A stretch of 64,000 nt of DNA from Clytia hemisphaerica (lineage: Eukaryota > Cnidaria > Hydrozoa > Leptothecata > Clytiidae), in contig CACVBU010001241.1 in NCBI GenBank assembly GCA_902728285.1, positions 634,860 to 698,859 of the forward strand, given 5' to 3'. Position numbers and translations under genes: made by a program. The notes beneath the pieces were generated by a model. That model saw nothing but the letters and a program-made list of their open reading frames with translations, did no database searches and was not told the DNA's origin. Of this stretch, positions 36,099 to 61,795 are shown piece after piece (positions within the stretch are counted from its first letter, which is position 1; every line of letters begins with the position of its first letter).

Positions 36099-39000
36099 AG
36101 TCCCGCTGCTGAGATAAAAAAAAGTGGCTAGAAAACGATTTTCGTGACACACATCTTAGAACTAAACTTTTTTTGGTGGAAACTCACAAATTAGTATATG
36201 TAGATTCCAAAATCAAAAAGTTTCCACGATATTATCGTGCAAGTAACGAGTATATCATGAATTCCATGAGAAAATTAACATCTAGGTCAAAATTTCAAAT
36301 TCAGAAATAACGTAAGTTTTCATTTTCTCTTGAATATACATATGTTGAAGTGTGAGAATCCAGAAAATCTTTCTTTAAAGTCCATTTTTCACGCTTCTGT
36401 GCTGGGGTGAAGCCTTTAATACCAAAAAATACAAAATTGCTTGAAAAAACCAAGAACTTTGCCAGAAACTTTTTTCATCCAAATATGATTGTATCAGCAG
36501 TGCGTCACAAACAGCCATATAAACAAAACTCAACATTCTCACAAAAGTTGTCTTTTTGATTTCCCAAACATTCGTCTCAATAAATTCTTCCACAATAATT
36601 TATGTAATTGCAACTGCGGTCAGTCCACAGTCGGCTTCAACATATACACGTGTTTTTATTTACGTGACCGAAGTGCCTACTAAAACAATCCGGGGGTAAA
36701 TAGCGAAGCAACACAGCAGATTATTCGTAAGTATCTTTTGGCATTGACAATCAAATACAATATATTATACTATATTTTCTTAATTCAAAAATCAAAAATT
36801 CATTTTTCCTTCGCGAAAAATAAAAATAAAAGAATAATGAATTAATATTACATACTAAGACGCCCCCGTCTTTTACTCTCATTTAATTTCCAATCTCGGC
36901 ACGTTCAAAACGCCCGTCCGCCCAATATCCACCCAATCAGCTTAAATTCACTTTAATTGTCCTTTGACATTCAAAAAATAGTATTTAAAAAATATGAGTT
37001 TATAATAATTACAAAAAACAAAAAGTTTGATACTTCATTAGTGAAATATTCAATAAATTCCTGGTTTAAATTTTCAGTGGGCGTTCTTCTAGGGCTTCGT
37101 TTTTATCGTGCAATTTTTGCGTCACACAAACTTTCTCGGCCGCTCGTAATAATTATACATTGCCAAATTTGGTTCTCCATTGTCGAGTCAGGATCGATGG
37201 TGACGTCACCTAAGCATAAAAAAGAAAGGATTTCGTCAGTTTTATGCATATATTAATTTGCGAGATATTCTATTCGCCGCGCGAGCGCACTTTTCGTAGA
37301 CTAGTCGGAGTACTTTCTTTTACTCGCGGGATTGATGGTAACTTTTCATCTTCGTTATTTTTAAAATGAAGCACAACCGAAAAAAAACGAAACTTCAGAA
37401 AGTTGCGTATTTCCAGTGAGTAAACGACTCTGACAATTAACAAAATTGATGATGATGATTTTTTTTCGGTCAGGCCAATGTCTCGTATTGGGGGTTCTAG
37501 TCTTGAGCCCAAAGCCTACGCAGGATTGCAGTGTTTGGGTAAACGAGACAAAACTCTAAAAAAGCTGGTGTTTTGACGCGCTTCCGTGCTCTCGAAATAT
37601 CGCGGTTTGAGACGCACTGATCAGTACACAAATCTGTGATAGAGTACTGACAACCATTATAGAAAACATATCAATAATCAAAATCTGCTTTGCTTAACTT
37701 CTATTTGTTTTTTTTCTGGCTGTTATGCATGCCTACCCGACTGTCCGTTAGTCACACTGATAAGAAGAAAAGTTCCAATGAAAGCCAAGGGAAGCTGCAT
37801 GTTTCTTTTATTTTTGTCTTAAAAACAGAAGTACTATGACCATAAAATAAGTGCAAAATTTTAGCCCTAAAGGTTGAGTGGGTAGCTCACAAGAGGCTCA
37901 TCAAGAAGTGTCCGTTAGTCACGAAAATCATCCTACCTGGGATGAAATTTTCATAAGATCACTTTTTCAAAATGGTTGGTTTCTAACACCTTATTGCAAA
38001 CAAATTGAGGCTAAACTTACCAAAAATGAAGTATTTTTCCACTAAAAGTTGTTTTCTGTTAGTAAACATGGCAATTGTTCGTTAGTCACGAAATAGATTT
38101 AAAATTCAGAGTCCGGAGAATATAATAGACGGCAGTCGCTTAAAAAACCATGTATTTTGTTCTTATTAAAGCTATTTTGACTATATTTACCCATTTCACC
38201 CATAGATATATGTTACATAGTCAATCCTTTCTTTGTGTGTGCATTTTACATTTTCGTGACTAACGGACTAGTTGTCATAATAGGGAGAATAATCCTTTTC
38301 CAAAGTAAATAAATAAAATACCCTTACCCAATTTGTCTGTCTTTGTCCTGATTCAACAAAGAAACAATGCAGTGCAAAAAACACCCATAAAAACTCAACA
38401 GATCTTTATATTTCGAAATTTTCAAATTTTCGGGATCTATGAACTTGATAGGAATGATACCACACAGAGAAAAATGAGAATTCTTCTATTCTTTTAGGCT
38501 TTTGTCATTCTATTGATATAACATTTCACCCCAAAAGCACCAAATAAAGGAATGGTTGGATTGCCTCGTCACAATCATTAAAAAACCGTTTTGTCCGTTA
38601 GTCACGTTTTTAAATGTCCGTTAGTCACAGCATTTTTTGCCCAATTTTTGTCATATTTTCTTACTTTGACAATTTTTTTTCAAAATTAATTTTGAAACAT
38701 AAAATTCAACCTTTCCTCTAGTGAATTTAAGCAAAAAACACAACCTGTAGCTTCAGCAACAGCACTTTACAGCTGTTTGTAAAAGTGTCACATTTTAGAT
38801 GTTAATTTTTGTGTCCGTTAGTCACGGGCCTATTAATTGCAATTTCTGACCAAGTGAAAGTCAAGAGAAAAAGTTTTATATTGTTCTTGAAACTTTGACC
38901 CCCACTGATAGTTACCACACCAAAAGAAGTTTTATTCCTATTTTCAAGCTTGACTTCTAGCCTGCTAAACAGTGGAAATGTCCGTTAGTCACATATGGAA

Positions 39001-39779
39001 TTCATGATATAATTGGCGATTTTTTGCGTTTCCAGGCAAAATACACCGTTTAGGAGTCTCGCTATCTTCATGGTACTCCATTGCAGAGGCCGGTAAAAAT
39101 GGTAGGTAAAAATGCGCACTTTAGTACTGTGAAAGGTTAGAGGCAAGAGGAATGTAAACATTGTGAATTTTTTTCTCTCCTTTAAAGAGAATGATTTAGA
39201 TATTTGAACATGATATCAATGATAATTTTATAAGTCTCTCCTGAAAATTTCACAAAAATTCATCAAGAGGAAAAGAAGTTATGATTAAAAGGAGTTCTTT
39301 ACCTACCGTTTTTCTGCTATGTTTCCTTATGAGAACCAGATGCTTACCTACCGTTTTTTTACGGAGGAGAGTGAATTTTCCGTGGTCGCTAAAATCAAAA
39401 CAATGGAAAATTGGATTGACGCGTGCGCAGTCGACACTCCTAAACGGTATATTGCAAGGCCTGGAAATTCATGATTTTTGGGGGGTCTTCAAATTAAAAA
39501 AAGACCTATAATCACATGATAGAGCTCTTCAAACTGAGCAAAAAAGTGTATTACACCAAAGTCCCAACTTCTCTAGATCAAAAGTTATGGGCCTATTTGT
39601 GGTCAAACAGGTGTTTAATTTTGCATAAATTAATGCAGATTGTGAGGAAATTCCCTGTTTTCCATCAGTTTTTGAACTGATGAATCTAAATATACTAATT
39701 CGCGAGTTTCCACCAAAAAATGTTAGTTCTAAGATGTGTGTCACGAAACGAAACATTTATCGGCCTCAGCAGCGGGACT
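36099..39779. mobile_element. Putative 3.7 kb element with about 100-bp inverted ends
   Basis: 36099-36205 (AGTCCCGCTGCTGAGATAAA ... CACACATCTTAGAACTAA ... TGGTGGAAACTC) is mirrored at 39680-39779. The outside flanks CGTAT and AGTAT agree at four of five bases, so a 5-bp duplication is possible. No transposase frame is visible. The interior includes the GTCCGTTAGTCAC array. Confidence 0.6.
37743..38992. repeat. Interspersed 13-bp word GTCCGTTAGTCAC, eight copies
   Basis: Copies on + at 37743, 37910, 38077 (one change), 38593, 38616, 38813 and 38980, and on - at 38256-38268. Spacing is irregular (23 to about 340 bp) and the sequence between copies is unrelated. This is neither a tandem minisatellite nor a CRISPR array. 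Confidence 0.85.
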
Positions 39780-40294
39780 AGTATGGAGGAAACTTTTTTC
39801 CCCGGGGAAATATTTTTTCGGAAATCAGAAAATCAGGGAGATTTTTTGCCAAAATTCGGAAAAGATAGGAGAAAGTTTTTTCGAAAATTGAAAATGCGTG
39901 AGAAATCAAGTTTTTCAAAAATTGTGTGAGACAATGTTTTTATATGCGCAAGTCTCAGTGAGAGTTGACAGGTCTGTTTAAACGGCAGCTTGGATTTATA
40001 GCAAAAAGCCCGCAGAAAAGATTGTTCATTAAAGATTGTATTTGAAAGAATGAACGATATGAGCAAATACCATAAACACATCAAACAGAAATAGAACCAT
40101 ATCAGGATATCTCAGTTTGATGACTGTTTGATCTGATAATTAAACACCTATCATTTCGATATTGTTTGATTGATTTTGATTAGTTCAGTAATCGAACAGT
40201 TAAATTGACATTGCCTAGAAGGTAAAAAAATGCCTGTTTTTAGAACAAAGATGGCACCGCATGAAAGAATGGTATATATGTGAAATCGGGGAAC

Positions 40295-40490
40295 TTGAAT
40301 CAGTGGAGGGAAACTTGCATAACCATCAAATGACTGACCAATCAAGGCAGCAAAATTTCAAAACAAATGAACTACGCAGCTCCGCTCGCAGCTCTACTCT
40401 ACCATTTTTGTTTTGGTTTAGCTTTGTATTTTAATGACCAGCCAGGTCAATCATTTGCGGGCTATGCATGTTAGCCTCCTGATGCAAGTC
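40295..40490. repeat. Foldback repeat around GACCAGCCAGGTCA
   Basis: AACTTGCATAACCATCAAAT (inverse) at 40313 and TTTTAATGACCAGCCAGGTC (direct) at 40429 face each other. Further copies lie at about 5655-5700 (inverse) and 6873-6945 (direct). Confidence 0.5.
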
Positions 40491-41017
40491 ATCCGATCTC
40501 ATTTTCATGTATTATGTAGCATATATTATGTTTTAATGTAAAATTTTCCATTACGTACGTAGTCTATTTTCTCATCAAAATCCCCTTCTAGAAATGCACC
40601 AAGCCAGACTGAGCAAGATAGTGGGGAATTTTTTCAAGGTTCACATCTGTTTTTTGTCATATTTCTACAAGACTTTTTTTTTAATTTTTCCAAGTTAACC
40701 TTTTTTTTATATTTTAAAATTTTTTGAATATCTTGATTTACTTCTGGAGACTCCTCATTTTCTTAAAGGTCTGCAAGATAGGATAGATTTTGAAAAAAAT
40801 TAAAATTTGAAAAATCTTTTGGAGTAGCTGCCAGGGATTTTACATTGTTATATTTTTATATTTTTATATAGTTGCCATAAAGCCATTATGGTAATAACCG
40901 AGAGGGCACATTGCTATACATTGTGTATTTTTATATATAAAGTATCTACTTTCTAAAATGACAGATTACTGAATATCAAAGTATACAACTAGATAAAAGA
41001 TTTTATTGAAGAAGAAA

Positions 41018-54613
<13,596 letters not shown>

Positions 54614-54617
54614 GACT

Positions 54618-54790
54618 GCTGCGTGCGTTTGGTGTATGGTTTTTAGCTCTTGTCAACCATGGTCGACGTATAGCCTTAACCCTCTTCGAGAGAATATTAT
54701 GGTTAGCGAGGAATAATACTGGTGCGTGGGTTAGGTGTATAGTTCTTGTCAACCATGGACGAAATGTAGGCTTCTTTGAGGATCCCATAC
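54618..54790. repeat. Imperfect duplication in the SUZ12 3'UTR
   Basis: GTGCGT, GGTGTATRG and then CTTGTCAACCATGGWCGA occur twice, about 100 bp apart, beginning a few bases after the stop codon. Confidence 0.6.
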
Positions 54791-55315
54791 TGGAGGGGTA
54801 TCGATGTTGACAAGTTGTATGATTAGTAATCATATTGTACACTGAAATTTTATTAATTATTATGAAAAAGAAGTCAGCCATCTTGAATTAAGTGTAAATC
54901 GAATCGGTAGAAAATCATTTCATCTGATTGATATCAGAGAGCATTCGACGCATGGAATGTTGTTAGAAATGTATTGATTTAGCGGGTGCGGAATCTTGAC
55001 TTCCGTAGTTTGTGATTGCTATCATTTTTCCACTTGAACAGTAGAATCACAAAGCCCCTCAATGAAATGCAATCCTCGAGAATATCAAACAAGAAGATAA
55101 TGACTCGGAAAAGCATTGTGGTTGAATGTTTAAACTTTTCACTAGTACCTACATGGCATGGTAAACCTTTCAAAGGGAATTAAATTCTACCAATTATGTC
55201 TGATATTACGTAGAAAACTAGAATATTTGGGCTCATTGACTTACTGATTTGTGCCAAAATGATTAAAACTTCTCAAGCAACTGCAAGCAAGTCAAGTTAA
55301 GGTCATTCTCTCTAC

Positions 55316-55563
55316 TCTTGTGTGCTTAATTGTATGGGGGCGGTCATTTTGCAATTTTTAGAAAAATCACCTCCATATCCTGCCATATCACTTTATAATG
55401 ACCCCCCCCCCATTTTATGCTACGAAGTGCCAAAATTGGCCAAAAACCTTCATTTTCCTAGGGATTGTTAGGAAAGTCAGGTCAATAGCACCATTTCGTT
55501 GATTTTTATCTAGAGTACCCACCCCCTGCTTATTCCAACCCCCTTACGATTAAGCACACAAGA
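55316..55563. mobile_element. MITE, 248 bp
   Basis: The ends TCTTGTGTGCTTAATTGTA and TACGATTAAGCACACAAGA are inverted. TAC flanks both sides. The inner part contains GGGGGC/CCCCCCCC runs. Confidence 0.7.
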
Positions 55564-56194
55564 TACCATACTACTTCAAGGGAGTAATTACTGTTTTGAC
55601 TAACGGCTAATGCCCAAAACGTTAATATTAGTTTCCTTGAATATACAGTCAGCTCCCCTAGTTTGATCCTCTTCTTTCAGTATTAAACTGTGGATAATTC
55701 CATTGAAAATCATTGATTTTCGTGAAGTTTTGGATATAGAGTAAAAAATGGAAAGTTTTAATATTTTAATCATGCTTAAAATCCTTTAAACGAGAAAAAA
55801 TGGTCAAAAATTAACGCCGCTTTTAGGTGAAAATTGCAAAATTTTGGCCCTTATTACGCAACGAGCCCAAAAAAACCGCCAATAAGGGCCGGCGTAAAAA
55901 GGGCCGGCGTAAAAAGGGCCGATAAGGTAGTCAGGTTAAAATTTCTACATTATCATACTCAATTTTTTTATCCCGAAATTCAGTAACCATTTTCTTATTA
56001 TCATTAGAATTCATATTTTACTTTATTTTTGAGTTTTTAGAAACAGAAGTATAAATATTTTTAAATTAGGGTTTTTCAATGTCTATCATAGGTATTTTAA
56101 TCGAACAACTGCAACCTTTGATTTTTGGATAGGGCATTTTTATATCATAGAAAGGTTGCATACAAACTTCAACTAAGTGCCTACCTGATAACAC

Positions 56195-57065
56195 CCCCTT
56201 CTCACAGACCCACTTGGAACTCATCCCACTGAAAATGGACCACAATATTGTCCCCGGTGAAAATATCAAATAAACCTATCCTCACTGCAAAATATTATGC
56301 TAATTTTTCCATCTCCACTGAATTTTGTGACTAGCAAACAATGAAATTTTTTAAATCCCCAGCTATGAAAACATGGGACTATCACTCCCATCTAAGTTTA
56401 GTTTGTCATTCTATCTTACCCCCGCTGGCTGAAAGAATCCTACCGGGTCAGGGGGGGGGCACGCAGTTACTACAAGACAGTATGACACTTACTACCGTGG
56501 TGGTACTGTATTCAGAAGTTATGAAAACAGTTACTACACAGTGTAGTAACTGCTGTTTGAGGGTGGTGCCAAACACTAAAACTAGCACTTTTGGTGTAGT
56601 AAGTGCTTATATTTTAATTCTTTTTAAAGAACTTTCAAAATTTTTCACAAAAAATGAATTTTTTTGTGAAAAAATTCTTTGTTAAAAAAATATTTTTGTT
56701 ATAAATGGACGAAAAAAATTTGAAATTTTTCTCAGACCCAACTTTGAAATTATGCTTTCCCTAATTATCATTAAAATGTTCTCAACAGCTGTTAACCAAG
56801 TAAATTAAAAGAAAATCTAGCACAAAAATGGCTTTAGGTTGAAAAATAATTGCAATTTAGCGTCATTTCGAGCATATTTTTGATGATATCACTCAAAAAC
56901 AGGGGTGGTACCTGGAAATCTTTTCTGAAAACAGTTACTACCAAGGTGTAGTAACTGCAAAGGGTGGTGGTCCTGAAAAAAAGTGTTGAAAAGGCACTTA
57001 CTACACATCATGTCTTGTAGTAACTGCGTGCCCCCCCCCTGACCGGGTCTGTGAGAAGGGGGTGC
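56195..57065. mobile_element. Outer inverted repeat enclosing a nested G-run MITE
   Basis: CACCCCCTTCTCACAGACCC (about 56196) is mirrored by GGGTCTGTGAGAAGGGGGTG (about 57045). Inside lies the G-run MITE 56450-57042, so the region looks like an insertion into an older palindromic element. Confidence 0.55.
56450..57042. mobile_element. G-run MITE with GTAGTAACTGC words
   Basis: TCAGGGGGGGGGCACGCAGT at the left is mirrored by CTGCGTGCCCCCCCCCTGA at the right, flanked by CCGGG on both sides. Internal words CAGTTACTACA and GTAGTAACTGC recur next to each end together with GTGGTGG. Same architecture as 52072-52669 but a different core word. Confidence 0.75.
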
Positions 57066-57742
57066 CTGATCATAATCAGTCATTCTTTGGTTAACTTTAA
57101 TTTGAATTCAAATCATTACATTTCAAACATGTTTCTAAATCCTTTCATTTAGCAGATAGTATGTGTTTCCTAGAAAATCCTATCTTATAATTTTTTGCGA
57201 AGGCTCTTAAACATTTTTTGGGTCTATTAGTTGAGATTTTCAACAAAGATTCTCAAGGTAGCATTTTATTAAAATTACACGGAAAGGATTCATTATGATT
57301 CTCTTATCTTCTATATGTTGCTAGGATTTTACCTATGTGTTAAAGTCCTCTCTTCTGCAACCATGTTGAAACGATGTCAGCGTTATTAAACTACATTGCG
57401 AGTTGTTTTTACATGGTATCAAAGTAGAGAACACACTACAAGCAAATGGAACTTTCAACTTTGTTAAAGGGATGTATCGCATTCCATATTTAGGATGTTT
57501 GACTGTTTAACCTATTTCACATTAGTAAGCCACTAGTTGATCATACAGGGCCAAGCTTCAAACAGTCGCATATTGAAAAGTAAAGGGTATGTTCATTTGT
57601 GTTATTTATTATGGCCTTGAAAGTCTTAAAAGCATGTCCATGGAACACACATACATACAAGATGCCGTACGAAAAATTCGTGAATCCTTTTTCAAGAAGT
57701 GTATTTTTGTCTTGAACTATATATAGGTAATTTCATTAATTA

Positions 57743-57857
57743 CAAGGCTCGAAATAACGATTTCAAGTGGGTCGGATATAATGTCCGATCAGAGTTGCTT
57801 TAGCTTGAAAATTATGATTTGACAGTGTCCGATGACCGACCGTTATTTCGAGCCCTG
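57743..57857. mobile_element. Short hAT-like MITE, 115 bp
   Basis: CAAGGCTCGAAATAACG and CGTTATTTCGAGCCCTG are inverted. The interior has paired GTCCGAT/ATCGGAC-type words. The flanks TTAATTA/TGATTAT suggest a degraded target duplication. Confidence 0.7.
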
Positions 57858-59123
57858 TGATTATGTTGAGTTCAATGACAGCCTCTTTTTGGAACCATTA
57901 CAAAGGTGGTTAAATCTCTTCAAGTGGTACTTTTATTTTATACTACTGCTGACTTATTGACCAAAAATTACATTATTATACCCATCATGTTTCAACAAAA
58001 TTATTTTGGTATTATCTATCTATCTTTACAGGAAGTGTTATATGGCCATCTATGTTTATTCAAGGACACAGCAAGTAGAATATGACATTCTTTTGAGTTT
58101 CTCATTTTTGACAGCGCGCTTTTATCTTTTTTCTGAAGTAATCAAGTTTGCGACCCCAGTCGAGGGCGACCCGTAGGCTTCCTTTTCTCTAGCTGTCTAC
58201 CCGAAGGTAGTCGGGGTGCCACTCCTTTCCCTGGATTTCTCCACTTACCCTTGACCCTTGTCTTAATTGGTGAGCTTCAAGTAGTGAGGCATCAAGTACC
58301 ATGGTGTTTTTCATCATTAGAAATGAATTGAACAGTTTTTGGGGTTTTTGAAATTTTCATGGTGCCCTGTTAACCTTTTTACTTCCGATGCCCTTTTCAG
58401 AAATCAAAATTTTGGCATGTTGGAATTTTATTGAAAGTTTGACTTTTTAAAATATACAAACCAAGCAAAACATTTATGCGTTTGTTATTTGAGAAGTAAA
58501 GATTTCAAAGCTACACAAACATAAATTTTGGATAATCCATATATTTGTGATTTTGATCCAGATGTCTTAGTTTTTTTTCTTATAGAAATATTTATATGTG
58601 AATCCTTTGGATCAGGTATTTTTATGGTCATGCAAAGTCACGCTACCATTTGTGGATTGAAGCTGGAGTACAACCCTTTTTATCGCGAGAACCAGTAAAA
58701 TTATGTCTAAGCTCAGCTATTTTTTTTGACACTTTGAGCCTCTCAGTTCTTATCTTGTTCTTATTTATGGAATAAAACTGAGGTATAATACCGAATTCTT
58801 AATATTTTAAAATTGCTTGAAATTTATCAATTTCAGGCTCAGCATTGTTCTTAAACTATTCTTATCTTTTGACGATTTTGAGATGCATTGTTCTTTTAGA
58901 GTTTAAATACATCATTATCATATAAACCTTAACCCCGAATGGCTTATTGATGACTTAACGACCTAAAAGAATGACCTAAAATATTTCTCAAAGCGTCGCC
59001 TAAAAACATGTTTTTAAATGAAATATATCATTTCGAAAGTAGACGCTATCCTTCGGTTCCAAATATTTGAATAACTATCAAAATTTTTATAATACCTTGT
59101 AATTTCATTCCTTTATATTTCAG

Positions 59124-60338
59124 AATTTGTTGTTATCTATGGGTTGTTGAAGATTTGATCAAAGTATATCAAACAGATCTTTTAATGTAAGGCGTATTAT
59201 TTATTTGTATCGAGTCAATAATCTGGAAAATAGATTCTTAACTTTGTTTAGCGTAATTCAAAGTCCTATAAGGTCCCGCTTTGTAACAATAGATTTTTAT
59301 AATAGCTTTATCATTTCCTATGTAGTTATATTTACACAATTTCCATTGCTTATTTTCTTAGAAGTCTCCAAGTAGCGGCAGATTTCACTTTCGTTTTCAC
59401 AGCTGAGTCCTTCAAGGCCAAATATCACATCGCCGTAAGTGTTTTATCCATTTTTGGTATTTTTCATGATTTGTTTACACCAGAAAATAACCCTGCAATG
59501 GAGAGCCTATGAAAACAATTAACGACCTCACTAAGGTTATTTAATAAACGTAGTAGCAGCTCAAAATTTTAAAGTCAACAATTTTTAAGATGTACCCTTT
59601 CCTTTTAAACATTTACCAAAATTATTTTAAACCACATGTCTTTCGTCTGTACGTGTAAAGCTCAATACACGTTTTTTTATAAGAACATCCAAAGTTTTTG
59701 AAGCCTTCAGATGTTCTTAACTTTTTGAGCTTCAAGTCTATAAATGTCTTAACTAGTCTGAATCGCAGGCCTCTACAAAACCCCAGGTAGTATATAAGGA
59801 GCACGAATCCGTTAGTGGATGCCAGCAGCCTATGTCTTAACATGTTCCTATTTTCAGAGTATTTGTATGCAACTTCCTAAAAAATTGGGGTTTTTAACCC
59901 CGCCAAGCCTTAAAATGTTCTTAGCTTGTTCATAAAATTTTGGTAATGCAATCAAAGCCTTTATGTTCTTATATAGTTTGTTCTCGTAAAAAAAGCGACA
60001 GTGAGTGTATCTCACTACAATGATTCATCTAAAGCTAACCATCATCTCTATACCTAAACCTACCTACTATTTTGAATTTTTCCGAAAAGTGGTTTTTACT
60101 TATCTTGTTTTTCTTACTAAGTGAAGTTATTGTTTTCCAAGCACTTGAACAAGAAAAAACAAGACGACATGAAATTTTTGTAGAATTATTCAATATCTAC
60201 ACGTTATATTTTTAGCTTTTTTCGTTATGTTGTGTGTAGGTGAAGTGCTGCAGTAAGAAAGTTGAATTCAGCGATACAACGAAGATAATTTCGACGTTTG
60301 ATTGTAATTCTGGAGATTTTAAAGGTCGCCGTTTGTGA
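59124..60338 (+). CDS. Candidate exons of an unrecognised gene
   Basis: Three segments with good AG/GT borders read through in one phase-compatible frame: 59124-59186, 59362-59434 and 60240-60338 (stop TGA 60336-60338). The product would include LWVVEDLIKVYQTDLL, then AADFTFVFTAESFKAKYHIA and VKCCSKKVEFSDTTKIIS. I do not recognise a family. Phase agreement over two introns and the absence of low-complexity sequence favour real exons. No start exon was found, and the segments lie in transposon-rich DNA. An open segment further upstream (58034-58078) could belong to it. Confidence 0.3.
59667..59998. mobile_element. MITE-like element, internal word ATGTTCTTA
   Basis: CACGTTTTTTTATAAGAACA at the left pairs with TGTTCTCGTAAAAAAAGCG at the right. 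AAGCC(TT)..ATGTTCTTA words recur at about 59698, 59919 and 59955. Member of the group described at 32638. Confidence 0.55.
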
Positions 60339-61126
60339 TTTACCAGGCTTTTTCCAGGACCTCCTTTCTGGTCTGTGATTGGAATTGTAAGTAAGTTTTG
60401 CAAACTAAATAAAGGATCCACCCAATGATAAGGCATTCACAATTTTTCCTAGATTGCTTTTTCGCGTCCCCTTTGTTCTTGTTGATGGGTATATTTTAAA
60501 TAGAGCTATAATGGTTAAAAACCCGGGGAAGGCACTCAAGGTAACTGTCCTACTACGGCCCTTGAGGGTACTTTTTCAGGCTTCCCATAGTAAACTGTAA
60601 GGATTATAAAGAACAAATTGTAAGGGTGTTAAAGTAAGAAATTACGGCTTAATTTCACTACAATTTTAAGATCCAAATTTTGTCCGCACACACCGTAGTT
60701 TTCAGATCGTTCGCATCACCCCTGGCTATTGATGTCAGAATAACAGGAATCTTCATGGATTGGATCTTTGTGACTCAAGATCAAATGTCTTTTGTGAGAT
60801 TGAAGTATAAGTTCTTAACTTGTTCTTGACATTTTTGCCATCGAAAACTTATGTTGTTATATTGTTTGTTCGTATGGAGAAAAAAACGTGTAATAATGAG
60901 TCCAATTTCTTCAACTTCAATATACCTGGAAGCTGGAGTGGAGTTCTTTGAATTGATTCATTTTTCCGTTGCCTTTTTCAGGACTATATGAAGCTTTAGA
61001 TTGTCTTTGATTTTTAAATCGCCTGTGTATATGACACAGCCTGATTTTCGAGAAAAAAAAACAAATTTGCAACTTGCAATTCTCTCAGAAGAAAATATAA
61101 ATTTTTATGTATGTTCTTGTTAACAG

Positions 61127-61331
61127 GAATATTGAAATTAAAAGTTCTTATAAAAAAGAAGATTCAAAAGTCAAGACATTCAATCATTCATCGCATGGAA
61201 ACCATGTTTATGTCATAAATCACTCAAAGTACAAACCTACTTTACAACAGCAAGACAAAGTGAAAAAAAACGAAAGAAAACTCGAGCCAATTAACACAAA
61301 ACTGTCAATTAAACTACAATCCAAACAATAG
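61127..61331 (+). CDS. Candidate 3' terminal exon, lysine-rich, unrecognised
   Basis: After a clear acceptor (TTGTTAACAG) an open frame of 67 codons ends at TAG 61329-61331. It is rich in Lys, Ser, His and Gln (SSYKKEDSKVKTF, then KVKKNERKLEP). It needs an upstream exon ending in phase 2, which I could not identify, so its link to 59124-60338 is unproven. Confidence 0.25.
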
Positions 61332-61679
61332 TAAGTCAACATTGATTTTGATTTTAGTTTATAGGTCCAACTTGGTTTTGGATTTTGTATTTGTGTTGTT
61401 TAATGTTTCTCTTATCAAAACATAAACATCTTGCTACAATTCGACAATTTATTGAGGCTTTTCTAAACAGAGGAGAGAGAGAACGTATGTGCTAACTTCT
61501 CTTTGAATATTATAATCTATTAGTGTAGTTATTTTTCATTCGCGTGTTGCTTCATTGAGTGATTGAGAAAGAATCTATTTTTTGACATGAATATGTAGTC
61601 TAGTTATCTACGATTTTGGTTTTTCACTTAAACTACATGCAATTCTTGACGTATCTTTGAGATTCTCACTGGGAATTGC

Positions 61680-61795
61680 TGCGAAAATAGTCACCTCTTC
61701 CCCGCAGCGGCAACGTTGAGATCGGACGGCCGTCCAACGACTTTCCATTGTCCTATCATTATTGTGACTGGGGGAAAAGAGTCGACTATGGCTAT
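61680..61795. repeat. Short foldback upstream of the I-BAR gene
   Basis: AAAATAGTCACCTCTTCCCC pairs imperfectly with GGGGGAAAAGAGTCGACTAT across about 70 bp of GC-richer sequence. Possibly a small MITE. It lies about 700 bp before the first coding exon. Confidence 0.4.

Larger units (their letters stand above)
31960..41017. other. Intergenic region between MGRN1 and SUZ12
   Basis: Mostly transposon-derived. Unassigned pieces include 34020-34500 (AT-rich), a G-run at about 34510 followed by AAGGGTCGGTTTTTTCACC-type words up to 34755, and 34765-35530 (no recognisable coding). A long frame at 32438-32866 overlaps the MITE at 32638 and shows no family signature. The SUZ12 promoter should lie close to 40900-41017, but no core motif stands out. 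Confidence 0.55.
54791..59123. other. Region after SUZ12 without a recognised gene
   Basis: Beyond the listed MITEs it holds a short GGGCCGGCGTAAAAA tandem (about 55883-55920) and a less AT-rich patch at 58150-58260 (CCAGTCGAGGGCGACC ... GGTAGTCGGGGTGCC) with no tRNA or rRNA fold that I could support. Words of the ATGTTCTTA group occur at 58715-58900. Confidence 0.5.

Noticed and set aside
37743..38992. Possible CRISPR array (regular repeats with unique spacers)
   Set aside because: Spacing is irregular (23 to about 340 bp), one copy is inverted, the word is only 13 bp, and the genome is animal.
58034..58175. Open segment CYMAIYVYSRTQQ and continuation as an exon
   Set aside because: The acceptor is acceptable but the donor (GTAGAA) is poor, and phase does not match the next candidate exon at 59124. 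Mentioned only as a possibility.
60718..60800. Segment reading FASPLAIDVRITGIFMDWIF as an exon linking 60338 to 61127
   Set aside because: The acceptor is good, but its phase fits neither the candidate exon before nor the one after.
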